From positions 625,001 through 689,000 of the forward strand of contig LSRY02000015.1 of assembly GCA_001643675.2 (NCBI GenBank): a stretch of DNA of 64,000 bases, given 5' to 3'. The notes under the pieces were generated by a model. It saw only the letters and a list, made by a program, of their open reading frames with translations. It had not been told where the DNA came from and did not search any database. Origin of the DNA: Monocercomonoides exilis. Taxonomy: Eukaryota > Preaxostyla > Oxymonadida > Polymastigidae. Each line of letters starts with the position of its first letter. Position 1 is the first letter of the stretch. The translations under genes and the position numbers were made by a program. Of this stretch, positions 1-12,636 are shown one piece after another.

Positions 1-360
1 TATATAAAACCAATATTGGAGGAAACATTTTTGCTTCATCCTTTTTTTGAAAGATGCAACAAATTGGGTTCCGATTTTTCTCAATTTAATTGAACCCAAT
101 AATTTTCTTCTTTTTGATAAGTTGACATAAACATTTTTGGAGGTTTCATTTTTTCGTTTTTTCAATTGAATAATTCATATAAATTTTTTTGCATAATGGG
201 TTTTTAATTGCTGATATTGTTATCGAAATCTTCGTTTTTTTGAGTTTGTTTTTGAGCTTCAATTTATATTTTTTTTGAAAAATTTTTCTTAAAATGGGTT
301 TAATAAACACATTTTACGAGAGAAAAATCAATTTTTCAGGAAAGATAAAGTATTATTCAC
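1..360. other. AT-rich flank without a recognisable gene
   Basis: T-rich intergenic DNA. A short open frame starting at 294 has no recognisable content and overlaps the start of the transposase relic that follows. No tRNA, rRNA or terminal repeat was identified here, and the left end of the Merlin relic could not be placed. Confidence 0.4.
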
Positions 361-1303
361 GTGCATTATCAAGGGCGGAAATGTATCATATTGAAAATGC
401 AAAAAATACAAATCAAAAAAATCTTTGTTGTAAACATCTGTTTTCAAGCAATACAAAATCGGGTTTGGAAAGATTTTGCTGTTGATTCAATATTTCCACT
501 TAAGGATACCAAAGAAAACTGCAAAGAATCTATTGGATTTATCAAATTACAGCGTTGGTTAATGGCACAGTATTTGTCGTGTCGTACGCACGAATTTCTT
601 TATCGAGCAATCAATTATTTTTGGGGGAACTGGAATCGCAGGGGAAATCGATGAAGCCATTTTCAGGAGAAGAAAGGACCAAAGAGCACGCTCAAAACGG
701 AATAAATGGTTTTTTGGAGCAATTGAGAGGAAAATGGATGGAACAGATCAGAAAAAAATAATTTTGAAGGAAAAATCAAGAAAAAGAGAGAATTAACTTC
801 CTCGAATTCAAACAAACATTTAACAAGGATCAACAATTATGAGTGATGAGTGGGTCACTTATAAAGTTTAACCGAATTTGAGTTATGAACACGAAATAGT
901 TGCACACAAAAGAAACTTTTAAGATCCCATCACAGTGGTTTGTTCTAATACCGTCGTAGGGATTTTGCACCATATGAAATCATTTTTTCCTAAATCAGTG
1001 TTTCGCCATAAATTTCTACACGATTATCTATCAACTTTCATCGTTAAAAGTGTTTTTAAAGTTGATTTTATTCAATTAGTCGGAATGATTTATCAATTCG
1101 AGCCTCTGAAAATACAAGAAGAAGATGACACCGAAGATATCACATCAGATGTTGTTAATTTTGATGACACAATTGAAGATACAAGTTCTTCAAGTGATGC
1201 TGACAGTGATAGTTTCGGTGCAGGCGATGGTTCTTCTTCTTTTCGTCACACTGATAATAAAAAAATATTTAAATTTCAATTAATTTTTCATCATTCAATT
1301 TAA
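361..1303 (+). pseudogene. Decayed Merlin (IS1016/ISXO2-like) transposase, copy A
   Basis: This is a relic of a DDE transposase of the Merlin superfamily (DDE_Tnp_ISXO2 fold). The recognisable core runs from about 602 to 1303. At 638-745 the frame reads GEIDEAIFRRRK followed by WFFGAIERK, matching the family block around the first catalytic Asp. At about 839-865 SDEWVTYK carries the second Asp. From about 950 onward a block like LHHMKSFFPKSVFRHKFLHD matches the conserved C-terminal region. Where the family has HTNTIEG the relic reads CSNTVVG, so the third catalytic acid is Val. The core frame is interrupted by four TAA codons between about 795 and 920. The C-terminus is an added acidic and Ser-rich tail (about 1110-1250). 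The part before 600 is scrambled across frames. Nearby intact genes use TAA as stop, so this is read as decay rather than recoding. Confidence 0.72.
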
Positions 1304-1514
1304 ACAAATTTTTCACTCATTTTGAGCAACAAATAATTATTCAATGAATAAAATAAAGCAAAATAGTCATTGGAAGTTGCTTTTTCTATGAAAAAAGTCA
1401 GACCCAATATGTTTCACTTATTTCATTTTTAAACCAGAAAGCATATAATTATTTTTTCCCTCTCTTGAAACAAGTTTTTTTTCTATCGTTATATAATAAA
1501 AATTTAAGAATTTC

Positions 1515-2986
1515 ATGTCTTTACAAAAACAAAGCTTTAAGCAAACATTGCTGCTTGACCACATTATTGGTACAACAACGATTTCCAATAATATATTTTC
1601 TGTAAACGTTTGCGCTTTTGCATTGTATTTACATCATTTTTTTAAATATTAATTTCATCCACTCTTTTTGAAACAACAAAACAATTTTTCCAAAAAATTG
1701 TCTAAAATTAAATTTCTTTATTAAAACTCAAATTTCATTTTTCTTTAGCCAATCAATGGTGATTTGGCATATGCTTCTGGCTGTGTTGTTGTAATTTTCA
1801 GTTCCAGACAAGGAAAAATATTGAAATTTCTTGTAAAACGTAAAGAAGAAAAAAAGATTACTGCACTGGCATTTTCCACTTGTGGAAGATATCTTGCAGC
1901 AGGAGAGGTTGAGTATTCGTATATTTATCTCAAGAATATTTTTTTCTGTATTATTTTTTTCCAGGCAGGTCCAAATCCTTCCATTTCGATATGGGAAATC
2001 TCTTCAAAATTAATAATAAAGACACTTACAGGTCATAAGTCATGTATTCGTTGTTTAGGTTTTTCTCCTTCAAAATTGTTATCTCAACATCCAAAGCAGA
2101 GGTGGTCTGATCCAGAATTTCTAGTCTCATCATGCGATTCACGCACAGATGTTATGATTGTTTGGGATTGGAAAAGAGGAGAACAAATTGCAGTTAATAA
2201 GATGCCTTATAGGATAAATTCTATTGCTTTTTCTAGTGATGGAGAAACGTTTGCCACGGCTGCTTCGAGGCACTTAAAATACTGGACACTTCCAATTAAG
2301 CAGAAAGAGAAAATCAATGGAAAAGCTGGAGCAAGCGAAGCCGGCGGCAAGTGGAATGGAAATGTTGAGTCTGAATGGAATCCCATCAGCGGAAGAATTG
2401 CGATTTTAGGTTCGTTGCGAGAATGTGAAATATTGGAAATAGCATTTCAAACACCAAGGAAGACAAGCAACCTCAAAGATGGTTCCGACGAAGGCAATGG
2501 TGCAAATGCAGCTGGGGATGATTCAAACGAACTGTCTCTCTTTGCCATCACGAACACCAACGTCCTCTTCCAGCTAGGACGCGACAGGCGCATTCTCAAG
2601 TGGATGAAGATGGAGGCTCCGCCCTCGCGCTGTCTGGCGGTGAATGCGGCCTTTGTGTGTGTTGGGTGCTGCGACGGAGTGATCCGCTTGTTCCGGCCAG
2701 ACACAATGGAGTACCTCGCGTCGCTGCCGCAGCCTCCGCCGCTGGGCACTGACGACTTTGCTGGGTTTGTGGAAGGAAGAAGCGGGAGTGCGAAAGATGG
2801 TCCAGTCAATGGGGTGAATGAAGATGGCGATGGAAGAGCGAAGCCAGCTGAACACGCAGATGTGGTGGCGGTGCGGCTGACGTCGCGCGACGGAGGCGGG
2901 CTGGGCGTTGTGTGCAGCGACCACTCGCTGTTTCTGTGGGACTGTTTGGATGTGCAGCTTCTGGAGGAGAACAGGCGGAGGAGAGA

Positions 2987-3031
<45 letters not shown>

Positions 3032-6000
3032 GGATGGAGGAGGTGCACAGGGAAAACAAAGCAGCAGCCAGGACTCGTCCCGCCCAGCAGACTATTCTCT
3101 TTCTGAGTCAATCTCATCCAAAGCAGTGTTCACACTGAGGAAAGCGTCGCTTGCTCACTCAGCGTGCATCTGGGCGATGGACGTGGTGCCTTCGCTGAAC
3201 CCAGCGCTGCTGGCAGTAACCGCATGCAACAAAGAGCAAACACTCGCCCAGTCCCAACAGCGTCCTCAGAACGACATTCAGTCAACTTCACTCAGTCTTG
3301 CTGCTTCTTCAGCATTGTCCCCTTCATCAGTTGTGCCTCTTGTTCCGCCAGGCTCCTTTGCTACTGCTTCGTCTGATGGTACAGTGCGCATCTGGAACTT
3401 GGACATGGCATTCCACAGACCTCACACCACAAGAACAGCTTCAGCAGCTGGAGGGTCTTCGACTTCTTCTTCTTCTTCTTCTGTGCAGATAGAAGGAAAA
3501 GCAGACATGGCCCACACGTTTTCCATAGGTGCTGCATCGCACATCCCACCGCCTTTCTTGTGCGGCCTTGTGAGAACGATTGATGTGCTGCACGATGTGG
3601 ATGCGATGAAAGGAGAGGCAAAATGGACAAGGAAGGAGACAGGCAGTCAGAATAACATGACTTCTTCTTCTTCTTCCTATTCTTCCTCTTCCTCTCCTTC
3701 TTCGGGTTTTTCAAAGAACCCTCAAATATCTTCCACATCTTCGTCTATTCAATCACTTGCCAATGCATCCACAACAAATTCTTCTTCTTCTTCATCTTCT
3801 TCTTTTGCATCTTCCCTTTCTCCAGCCACACCTGCTGTTCCCACTGCACCTTCCATCCCATCAACACTCTTCATGGAAACCACTAACTTGCCCAACCCTC
3901 CTTTTTCTTCTCCACTTCAGCTGTCTTCTACTCCTTCTGAATCTGCCTCATCAAGTCAATTATCAGTCAACCAAAATCCTCAATCACTTCAAATTCTTCC
4001 TTCTTCTTCTTCTTCCTCCACTTCGTATTCTCAGTCGATAAACCTCGCCAACCAGATGAGGGGCGTTCGTTCTCTGAAGTTCTCACCAGACGGCCTCCAT
4101 TTGGCGGTGGGCGACAGACAAGGCACACTTTATGTGTATGACCTCAGCACAACCCCGTCTTCTATGCTTCCTTCTGACTTTGCTTCGACACAGTTAAATA
4201 ATGTTGCTTTTTCTTCTTCTTCTTCCTCTTCCTCTATTGAACCCCTCAACAAACCCACTACCCTTCTCCCTTCTTCCCTCGACCCTCTCAGCCGATCAGC
4301 GCGCCACGGCACCTTCAACACAACTCCTCTCCCGCCCATCAACCTGATCTACAAGCAAGTCGCCCACGACGATGAAGTCATTTCGATTGATTATTCTGAA
4401 TACGGCTTCGGCTGGTGCGTCGACCTCAGACTGTTCGAGAAGACGCTCAAATCAACCACAAACTCACTTATTTCCTCGTTTGCTTCGCCTCTTATGTCAC
4501 CTGCCATCTCTCCAACTGGCACGCCTTTTTCTCCTTCTGGTTTCCCTTTCCTCACTGACACCACATCCTCCTCCTCCTCCTCCTCCTCTTCTTCTTCTTC
4601 TTCACTTGCAATGGCTGCAATGATTGCCTCCTCCAACGCAGCTCTCTCTCAATACGACCCTCTTTCCTGTTCTCCATTCCTTTTAGCCACCGCCAGCCGC
4701 GACCGATTCATCCACCTGTTTTCTGTGCAGAGGAGCACATACAAACCAGTCCAGTCGCTTCTTGACCACACCTCCACAGTCACTGCAGTGAAGTTTGCTG
4801 GCTCGCACACGCTGGTTTCGACAGCGACAGACAGAAGCGTGGCGTTTCGGAACGTGGCGAGGGGTGTGGGGAATGCGGAGGAGGGGGAGAGTGAAGAAGA
4901 AGAAGAAGAAGGAGAAAGAGAAGGTGAGGAAGGAGGAGAAAGAGAGAGAGAAAGAGAAGCTAATGGGAATAAAGCCAGCAAAGATAGCTCAGAATCAGCT
5001 GCCAACAAGCTGATAACAGTCGATGCATATCAGAAGGCGCATCTTTCGCGCCCTAAGTCAAGAATGCTCGACTGCTGTGTGTCTCATTCACTGACTCCGA
5101 AGCTGCTTCTCTCTTCTTCTCAAACAGTGGCACAATTGTCTTCATCATCATCTTCTTCCTCTTCCTCTTCTTCTGCTTCTTCTGCCCTTGCTGCCTCTTC
5201 TCTCTCCTCCTCCCGCTGCATCACCACCACAGTGCAGGACGGGCGCCTTATCACGTGGAAAGCGAGCACAGGACGAGCCATTGCCACAAAAAGACTCGAA
5301 AAGGGGGTCGAACCGCTGAGGATTTCGATTGACAGCACAGAAACGTTTGCGGCGGTGGTGTGTTCAGACAGGCGAGTGAGGATATACGACGTGATGGGAG
5401 TGCTGAGAGAGAAGGAGAAAGGGACGGAGGGGAAAATAAATGGAAATGCTATTGCTGCTTCTTCTTCCTCTTCTCCTTCATTACTTAGCTCCAATAATGA
5501 TACCAATACAACTTCTTCTTCCTCTTCCTCTTCTTCTTCTTCTTCTCAGCCCTTCCTCGTCCCTGTCTTTGACGAGATCGCATCCACAGGGGTGCATGGC
5601 GATGTTGTTACGTGTGCTCAGTTTGCCTCAAATGGAAGGAGGGTTCTTGTGGGCTGTGCAGATGGAAGCATTTACGTGTACCGCCTGCCGCCAGAGGTGC
5701 AGGCAGCGATTAAGAAGAAGCTGGAGGAGAAAGGGGGAGAGGCGAGGCTGTTGGTGGCGGATCATGGAGTGGAGAGGATTAGGAGGATTGTGAAGATGCA
5801 GCAGATGAGGAAGGAGAAGGAGAAGGAGAAGGAGAAGGAGAAATTTAAAATAGAAGAAGAGAAAGAGAAAGAGAAAGAGAAAGAAAAAGAAACGAAAGAA
5901 GAGAAGGAGAGCAAAGGTGATCTTTCAATTGATCAAAAAGTAGATGTGTTGAATGATGATATTGACAAGCTCTTTGGCCAAGCCGACGAAATCCTCAAAG

Positions 6001-9000
6001 AAGATGTGGGAGGAAAAGCAAGCACAGAGGAAAAAGACAAAATAAGAGAGAAAGAAGAAGAAGTTGTTGTGAGTTCAGCACTTGAAGCTGGCGCGCTGCC
6101 TGTTATGAGCAAAGAAGCATCAGCTGCATTGACAATAGCTTCTTCTTCTGCTTCTTCTGCTTCTTCAGGTTCAACAACAACAACTTTATCTTCCACTTCG
6201 TCAACTCTCTCCTTTTCCATCACATCTCAGCTCCATCCACCAACACACCCTCCTCCTCCTCCGCCTCCTTCTTCTTCGCTTAATCGTTTGTCTCAACAGC
6301 GCTCTTCAAATACTTCTGTTGCTGCTGCTGCCACTTCGAATGAGTCTTCTTCAAACAGAGCAGCAGCAACAACAACACCAAAAAGAGCATATCGTTCAGA
6401 ATCGCCTGTGATGCATTCACAAAATGAAAATATTTCTTCTTCCTCCTCTTCTTCTTCAACATCTTCAGACAACTTCAAAAATCCACAAAAATCACCTCGC
6501 GTTGGCCGAAGCAGAGTGCGTTCTGAATCTCCGCGGCCTGGAAACAATAGCAATGTTAATAACAGAAGTGATAGAGGAGGAGGAGGAGGTGAAGGAAAAG
6601 GAGCATTTAGCACAGGGAAATCACAAGGGGTTGTTTTCTCTCCCTTTGCACAAGTCAAAGCAGATGCTGTTATGACAGATATGACTCAGAAAAAAGGGGA
6701 AGAAAATACTTCGGCAAATGTGTTAGCAACAGCTCATCCAAACACAAATAACAGTTTTGCTGCTTCTCCTTCATCATCATCAACTTCTTCTTCTTCTGAT
6801 TCCATATCTCCAGGTACAACCACCGCCACCACCACCTCCACAATCGCAACCGCAACCACAAACCTAAGCACAGGTAACATCACATCACAGACAATGAATC
6901 TGCTTCTGACAGACCGCAAAATCCCGCTGTGGATGAAAGAATTCAAAGGAAACGAAGAAGGCGAGGCAGTTGACTCGTCGATGTTTGAGACGATTCACAT
7001 AGACGATTGCTCAGTCAATGCAACGATCTCTTTGCCGGCAGCTTCGCCTGCTGGTGGGATGGAAGGTGGAGAAGAAGAAGGGAATAAACAAGAAGGAGGA
7101 AAAAGAGGAGGAGAGGAAGGAGAAGAAGGAAGAGGAAGAGGAAGGGGATTTGGTGAGTGGATGGGCAGAGGAAACGAGAAAGAGGCGAGTTTGCCAGAAA
7201 AAAGCTATTTTCAGATGCAGAATGAGGAAATGTTTGATCAAATGGAAGGAAACAGAGGGACAAATTCAACAGATCCTTCTTCTTCTTCTTCTTCTTTGAA
7301 TAAAGAAGAAAAAGCGAAAAGAAGCAAGTATTTGATGACTGACAATGCACAAGAACTGCCAGAGAATGATGAAGTAGAAAATCCCACTCAGATTTTGCCT
7401 TCGACGCCAAAAGGTGTGAAAATAAACTGACTTTTTGAGTTTTATTGTTTTGAAGCAGTTGTGTTTTTATTTCTTTGAAGAAAGATACTTTTTTTATGTT
7501 TTGATAACTTTATTCTAATGATTAATAATTTTTGATTAAAATTTCTGTGTTTTTTATTTCGTTCGAACATATTCATTTTTCTTGTCTCATATTTCTGTTC
7601 CAATTATTATTTTATTCACATTTATCAGCTGAAAGCCACATCTACTTCCCATCGCTTACTCTTTCCAGCTCTTCTGAATCAATCCAGGAATCCTCCAAAA
7701 ACACCACAAATTCCACAAAAGACCGAAAAACAAAGCGAAACGAGTATTTCGAAGAAGAAGAAGAAGAAGGCAGAGGAAACGAATTTTCGCTTTTTGGCTC
7801 AGCAAAACGGCGGCCACGTGTAACAGCGTCGCAATCACCGCCTCGACATACGCCTCGTTGGATGACGAAAGAAGAGAGAGAGGCAAGTGAAGCAGAGAAG
7901 AGGATGAGGAGAGGAAGAAAAGGAGGAGATGAGAATGGATGTGGATTTGGAAGTGGAAGTGAAGAAGATGGAAATGAAGATAGAGAAAGAGGAAGAAGAG
8001 GAGCAGAAGATGAAGAAGATGACGATTTAACTCTTCTTACCCCTCGTCGAAGAGCACAATCTGCAGATGCACTGACGTGGAGTGCAGTGTTGGAGAGAGG
8101 GGAAACTGGAATATCTCCTTCACATTCGCTGGGAAGAGGAGGAGGAGGAGAAGATGGTGAAGATGGTGAAGAGGATGAAGGGTTCTACAGATTGTGTGAT
8201 TCAGATGACGATGATGATGAGGAAGGGTATGGAGATGACTTGTCTTTGCTGTGTTTGTCTTCTGACTCGGATGAAGACAAAGATTCGGATGACCCGTTCT
8301 TCACCGAAGAAGACAGAATGAAGCGAGAGTCAAAGAGGAAAAGATTGGAAGAACAAAAATTGGCTGAAGGAGCAGCAGCTGATGGTGTTGCTTCTTCTTC
8401 TTCTTCTTCTTTGGCTGGTTACTCTTCCAGACGAAAGAAAGTTGATCCGCTTTTATCTGCATCTGTGTTTTTGCCATCTGCTGAGGATTTGAACGAGCAG
8501 ACGTTTGCTGTTACGCAGGCAGTGCGGCACGAAGATGCGAATTGGGTGCAGAAAGAGGAAGACGAAGAAGAGAGGGCAGCACAGAAAGTGGAAGAAGAGG
8601 AAGAGGAAGAAAGAAGAAGAATTGCTCTGATAGAAGAGGAGAAGATGAGAGAGAAGGAGAAGAAGAGAAAGGAGAAAGAAGAGATGATCCAAAGAGAGAA
8701 AGAGAAAGAGCGAAAGAAGGAAAAAGCAGAAAATGCCCTTCTTCGCGGGATTAAACAGCCACTCACACCACAGCCCACTCCACCGCAAGTGCTGTCACCT
8801 CATCCACAAAGTGTGTCTTCACAGAACATCACACACAAGAAAGAAGCATTGCCTGCATCGTCTTCGCTCCATCATCGTTCGCAGACAGGCGTGGCAGGAG
8901 AAAGTGGAAGAGATGCGAAGTCGTCGCAGAGAAAGAGCTTTGATCCGCTGCACAGAAGAGACAGGAAGAAAGGGGATGAAGAGGACGAGGAAGATGAGCT

Positions 9001-10229
9001 GTTTGATGGGTCAGGAGCGTTTGGAGGAAGAAGAAGTGGCGTTGGAATTGGAGGAGATGATGATGCATTCGATGAGGATGAAGGAATTGATCCATCGGAT
9101 CTTCTGTTTCCTCAACCTTCTTCATCATCCTCCTCTTCCTCTTCTTCTTCATCTTCATCTTCTTCTTCTGAGAAATCTGAACAAAACCGAAGAAAAGAAG
9201 GTGCATCGTCAAGCAGCCTCTCTACAGAAATGATCAAAAAACAGAAGAAGCCATCAAATTCCACCCAAAAGACAGAAAACAAACGCTCACAGGGAAAGCA
9301 AGCATCTTCTCTTGCATCATTCGCCCAACATCCACAATCACAGCCACAGCCTACGTTTCCAAGCCCTCTTTCGCCTTCTTTAGGACCTTCCTTCTCCTCT
9401 TCTTCCTCCTCTTCTTCTCAGAAGAATGCTCCATATTCACCAGGATTGCCTCGTGTTTCGCCTCTTTCTTCGTTCGAAGAACACGCCGAGGAGGACAGCT
9501 CGCCTCGTCACTCGCCTTCCAAACTGTCAAACATCTCTTCTCATCCTTCTTCTTCTTCCTCTTCCTCTTCTTCTTCTTATTCTACATTTCCTTCTTCTTT
9601 ATCTTCTTCTTCTTCTTCAGCCACACAGACACACAGTGCGCTTTCTGAGCTCGCCAGCTTATTCAATTCACTCTCCAACCAAGCTACCCACTCACAAACA
9701 CAAACACATTCACAAACACAGACACAGTCTTTCTCACCCACAACACTCAGAACCGACCAAAACCAGAGCCAAATCCAGAGCCAAAACCAAACACAATCTC
9801 AAATGCAGACTCAATCTGCTTTTCCCCTCACCCTCACCTCCACGCACCTCAACCTCATCCTCTCCCAAATCATCCACATGTCATCCACGTTGGACCAGCT
9901 GTCGACAGAGCTGCGGGACGAGCGGGCAAGAAGAGAGCTTTTGGAGGCGCAGGTGACTGAGCTGACAGAGAAGCAGAAGGAGCTGGTGTCGACGATTGAC
10001 GTGCTGTCACAGACAAGTGTGGTTTTTATTTATTTATTTATTTTATTATTTTATTAATAAATTCATTATTTTACTAATAAATTTATTATTCATTATTTCA
10101 TTCGTTTTTTTCTCTCTCAAATTTTATTCCTTTTGATAACTTATCAAAATATTGTGAATTGATTGCAATGTGTTTCTATCAGATCTCGAACAAAAAGAAT
10201 CGCATGAACGTATTTTGGAGCACTCTTGA
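1515..10229 (+). CDS. WDR62/MABP1-like giant WD40 scaffold, five exons
   Basis: Proposed exons: 1515-1601, 1749-1907, 1965-7413, 7629-10016 and 10183-10229, totalling 8130 nt, or 2709 residues plus TGA. The N-terminus matches the MABP1/WDR62 family: exon 1 ends DHIIGTTTISNN, exon 2 has LAYASGCVVVIF and ITALAFSTCGRYLAAGE, and exon 3 has MIVWDWKRGEQ and INSIAFSSDGETFATAA. WD40 repeats continue to about residue 1330 (for example VLVGCADGSIYVY). They are interrupted by long poly-Ser insertions, an Arg-Glu repeat (about 420-435) and a KEKE tract (about 1360-1400). The C-terminus is a predicted coiled coil (about 2649-2709), matching the family's dimerising helix. Animal members scaffold JNK signalling and act at spindle poles, so a basal-body or spindle role is only an inference. 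Intron 2 (57 nt) and part of intron 4 read through in frame, so simple ORF calling splits this gene at 7430. Confidence 0.82.
2981..3033 (+). repeat. (GA)n microsatellite inside the WD40 gene
   Basis: Nearly pure GA/GAA repeat encoding alternating Arg-Glu (RERERE) in the WDR62-like protein. It lies between two WD40 repeats, so it probably forms a surface loop. It keeps several frames open on both strands, which creates spurious short reading frames around it. Confidence 0.9.
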
Positions 10230-12636
10230 TTCATTCAAAGCGCATTGTTAGTCAAGAATTGTTATTTTCTGAGCTTTCTATTAATATTATGCAAAATTTG
10301 GTATTTTTTTTTTTTTTTTTTCAATAAATCTTTTTTTTTTTTATTTTATGTCATTTCACAACCTCAAAATCAACAACTTATAACTATTTAAATTTTTTTT
10401 ATTTCATAAGCCACATCAAACAAACAAGTTGCACTTTGGATGTGTGCAAAAATATTTCCCCATCTGTGTGTATCAAATTCACATGATCTTTCTCTCATGA
10501 TATCATTCAGTCTTCCAAAAGTGGAAATCTCACTTCGATTCAAATCTTTTGAGAATGGTGGAATAATTGGGCAAAAAACATTCCAACCTTAAAAAAATAT
10601 GTGATTTTTTTTGTTATTTACATGTTCATTATTAACATTAACATTATTGCATGATACGATGATATGAGGAAAATTCTTTCTTTATGAAAAAAACAACGAT
10701 TTATTCCTCACTTTTTCAACCTTTCATAATAAGTCTTTTATTCCTATGTAAAAAAAAAAAAAATATGTTAAATCTTAAAAATATTTTTGAGTTAAGTGTG
10801 GAACAAAATTCGTTAAACAAAAAATTTCTTCCCATTTGAAAAATGAACATCTTGAAAATAGTTATGGTTTCAAAAACAATCATCCATATTTTATGAGAAC
10901 TTTTTTATAAAACTTCTGATTCAAAAACTGAAGCTATATCAAAATTATGTTCCTTTAAACATTCTATTCATCAAAAAATAAAATTTCTCTCTCAATTGAA
11001 TAGATAAACAAATTCCATTTATTTTTACAAAATAAAAATTGATAAAACCAAATGGGTTGCTTTTATGAAAAATTTTCGTTTTTCAATTAGCCCATAATTT
11101 AATTTATTTTCCTGCATTTAATATTTTCTACTTTTGTCAGTTTTATGGCAAAGTTGAGTTGCACAAATGCAACTAAAAAGCAAAACAATATTTTAATCAT
11201 GATCTTCTTCGTATGCAAAAGAGTTTTATTCGGTCTCTGTCAGATGTTTTTTGTTAACAGGAAATGGATGATTTTGAAGGCATGAAAAGCCAAATAGTCT
11301 TTATTCAATTTGAATCTTATATTCCTTTTTTGTTTTCAAGACAATACTCAATTTTATCTGAAATATTAGCAGTTCAGTTTTATGGAGTTTTTTTGAACAA
11401 ACAACGTTTATTGAGATAGACCCAAAGCGCTAAGCAAATAAAACGGATTAATTTTCTGGCCATGCGTCTTTTCAATGATGATTTGCATCCATGGACAAAG
11501 TTCGCTTGGAAAAGTGGGACGCAATGATAAAGGATGCCTTTGACTCAAAAACCTAATGTAAAATTCATAACTCATTGGCAACGATCGCTGCACAAACAAA
11601 ATTGAAGGTTTTTTTATTATTTTATTCTTTGCTTCATAGATTCATCTGTTCTTCGTTTCTAATGAAAAAATTTGAAATTATTGTCAAAAGAATCAAGAGA
11701 AAAAAAGATTTCAGGAAAAATGACGAAGAATTTGAGACAATGCCGTTGGGCAATTCTTTTTTCTTTCTAAAAGATTCATTGATGAACGATGACTATTTTG
11801 CGAAAAAAGAAACGAAAGCTCGAAATGAGATGTTTTCCAAGATATTGCAAAACAATCATAAACAAAGAATCATGAAGGAGGATTGGAAGAAGAAAACACA
11901 TCAAAAATGAAAGATTTGCGCTGCACTGGAAGGAAGACCATTGATGATTGGGAAGTATTTTTTTTTTTTTGGAAAAGTTGAATGCTTTGAAGATGAAGCA
12001 TGAGCGACAAAAGAAAATGGAAAAAGTGAAGATAATTGAAATAAATTTGACAAAACAACTCAGAAGAAATTATGAAGATTCAGAAATAGCGAATGAAAAA
12101 ATGAAAGAAAAGAAAGAGAGAAAAAAGGAAAAAATGACTTTTAAAGGAATTTGAAATGAAGTTTTTGAAACAAGGACGGTTTTGAAGTGATGGAATAATT
12201 GATGAAAATCAAATGCACCTATCAAACGAATAAAGACCTCTCTTTGAACATTCAAAGTTTGTAAAAGTATTGTTCTTTTTTTATTCCAATTTCATTTTTT
12301 AAATATTTCCAACGAAAACATCTTTTTAAATTGCTATTCTTCGTTTCATCGATAGATAATTGCACATTGAAGAATACATCGTTAGAAATGACTTCAAAAT
12401 GTTGATGTTCCTCATTCGGACAGAATAAATGAAAATCAAAGTGATTCAATAGTGGTGAAAAAGAAAAAACCAATCTTTTTCAGCTAAATGAAAAAACTAT
12501 TTCAAGATAGAATAATTGGAATGATCATCGATTTTACAAATGAAAGAAAGGCAGGAATAATCTATTATTACAAAAGTTCAAAATAATCTTTGAATTAAAT
12601 AAAAATATGGTAAATAATGACCCATAATAATTTCTT
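10230..12636. other. 2.4-kb AT-rich intergenic region, no supported gene
   Basis: Contains T-runs (about 10303-10321) and A-runs (about 10750-10763). Two Lys/Glu-rich open frames (11575-11910 and 11948-12154, plus strand) lie end to end and could be remnants of one decayed basic coiled-coil gene, but neither resembles a known family. No tRNA-like or rRNA-like sequence was recognised. The promoter of the surface-protein gene starting at 12637 must lie at the right end, but no motif was identified. Confidence 0.5.

Noticed and set aside
795-920. Use of TAA as a glutamine codon in this genome
   Set aside because: Intact genes such as NAF1 and the genes ending at 24719 and 25311 stop at TAA, and the giant proteins contain no internal TAA or TAG.
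11575-12154. Two consecutive Lys/Glu-rich frames in the 10-12.6 kb spacer
   Set aside because: No family resemblance and no convincing splice link, so no gene is called; a decayed gene remains possible.
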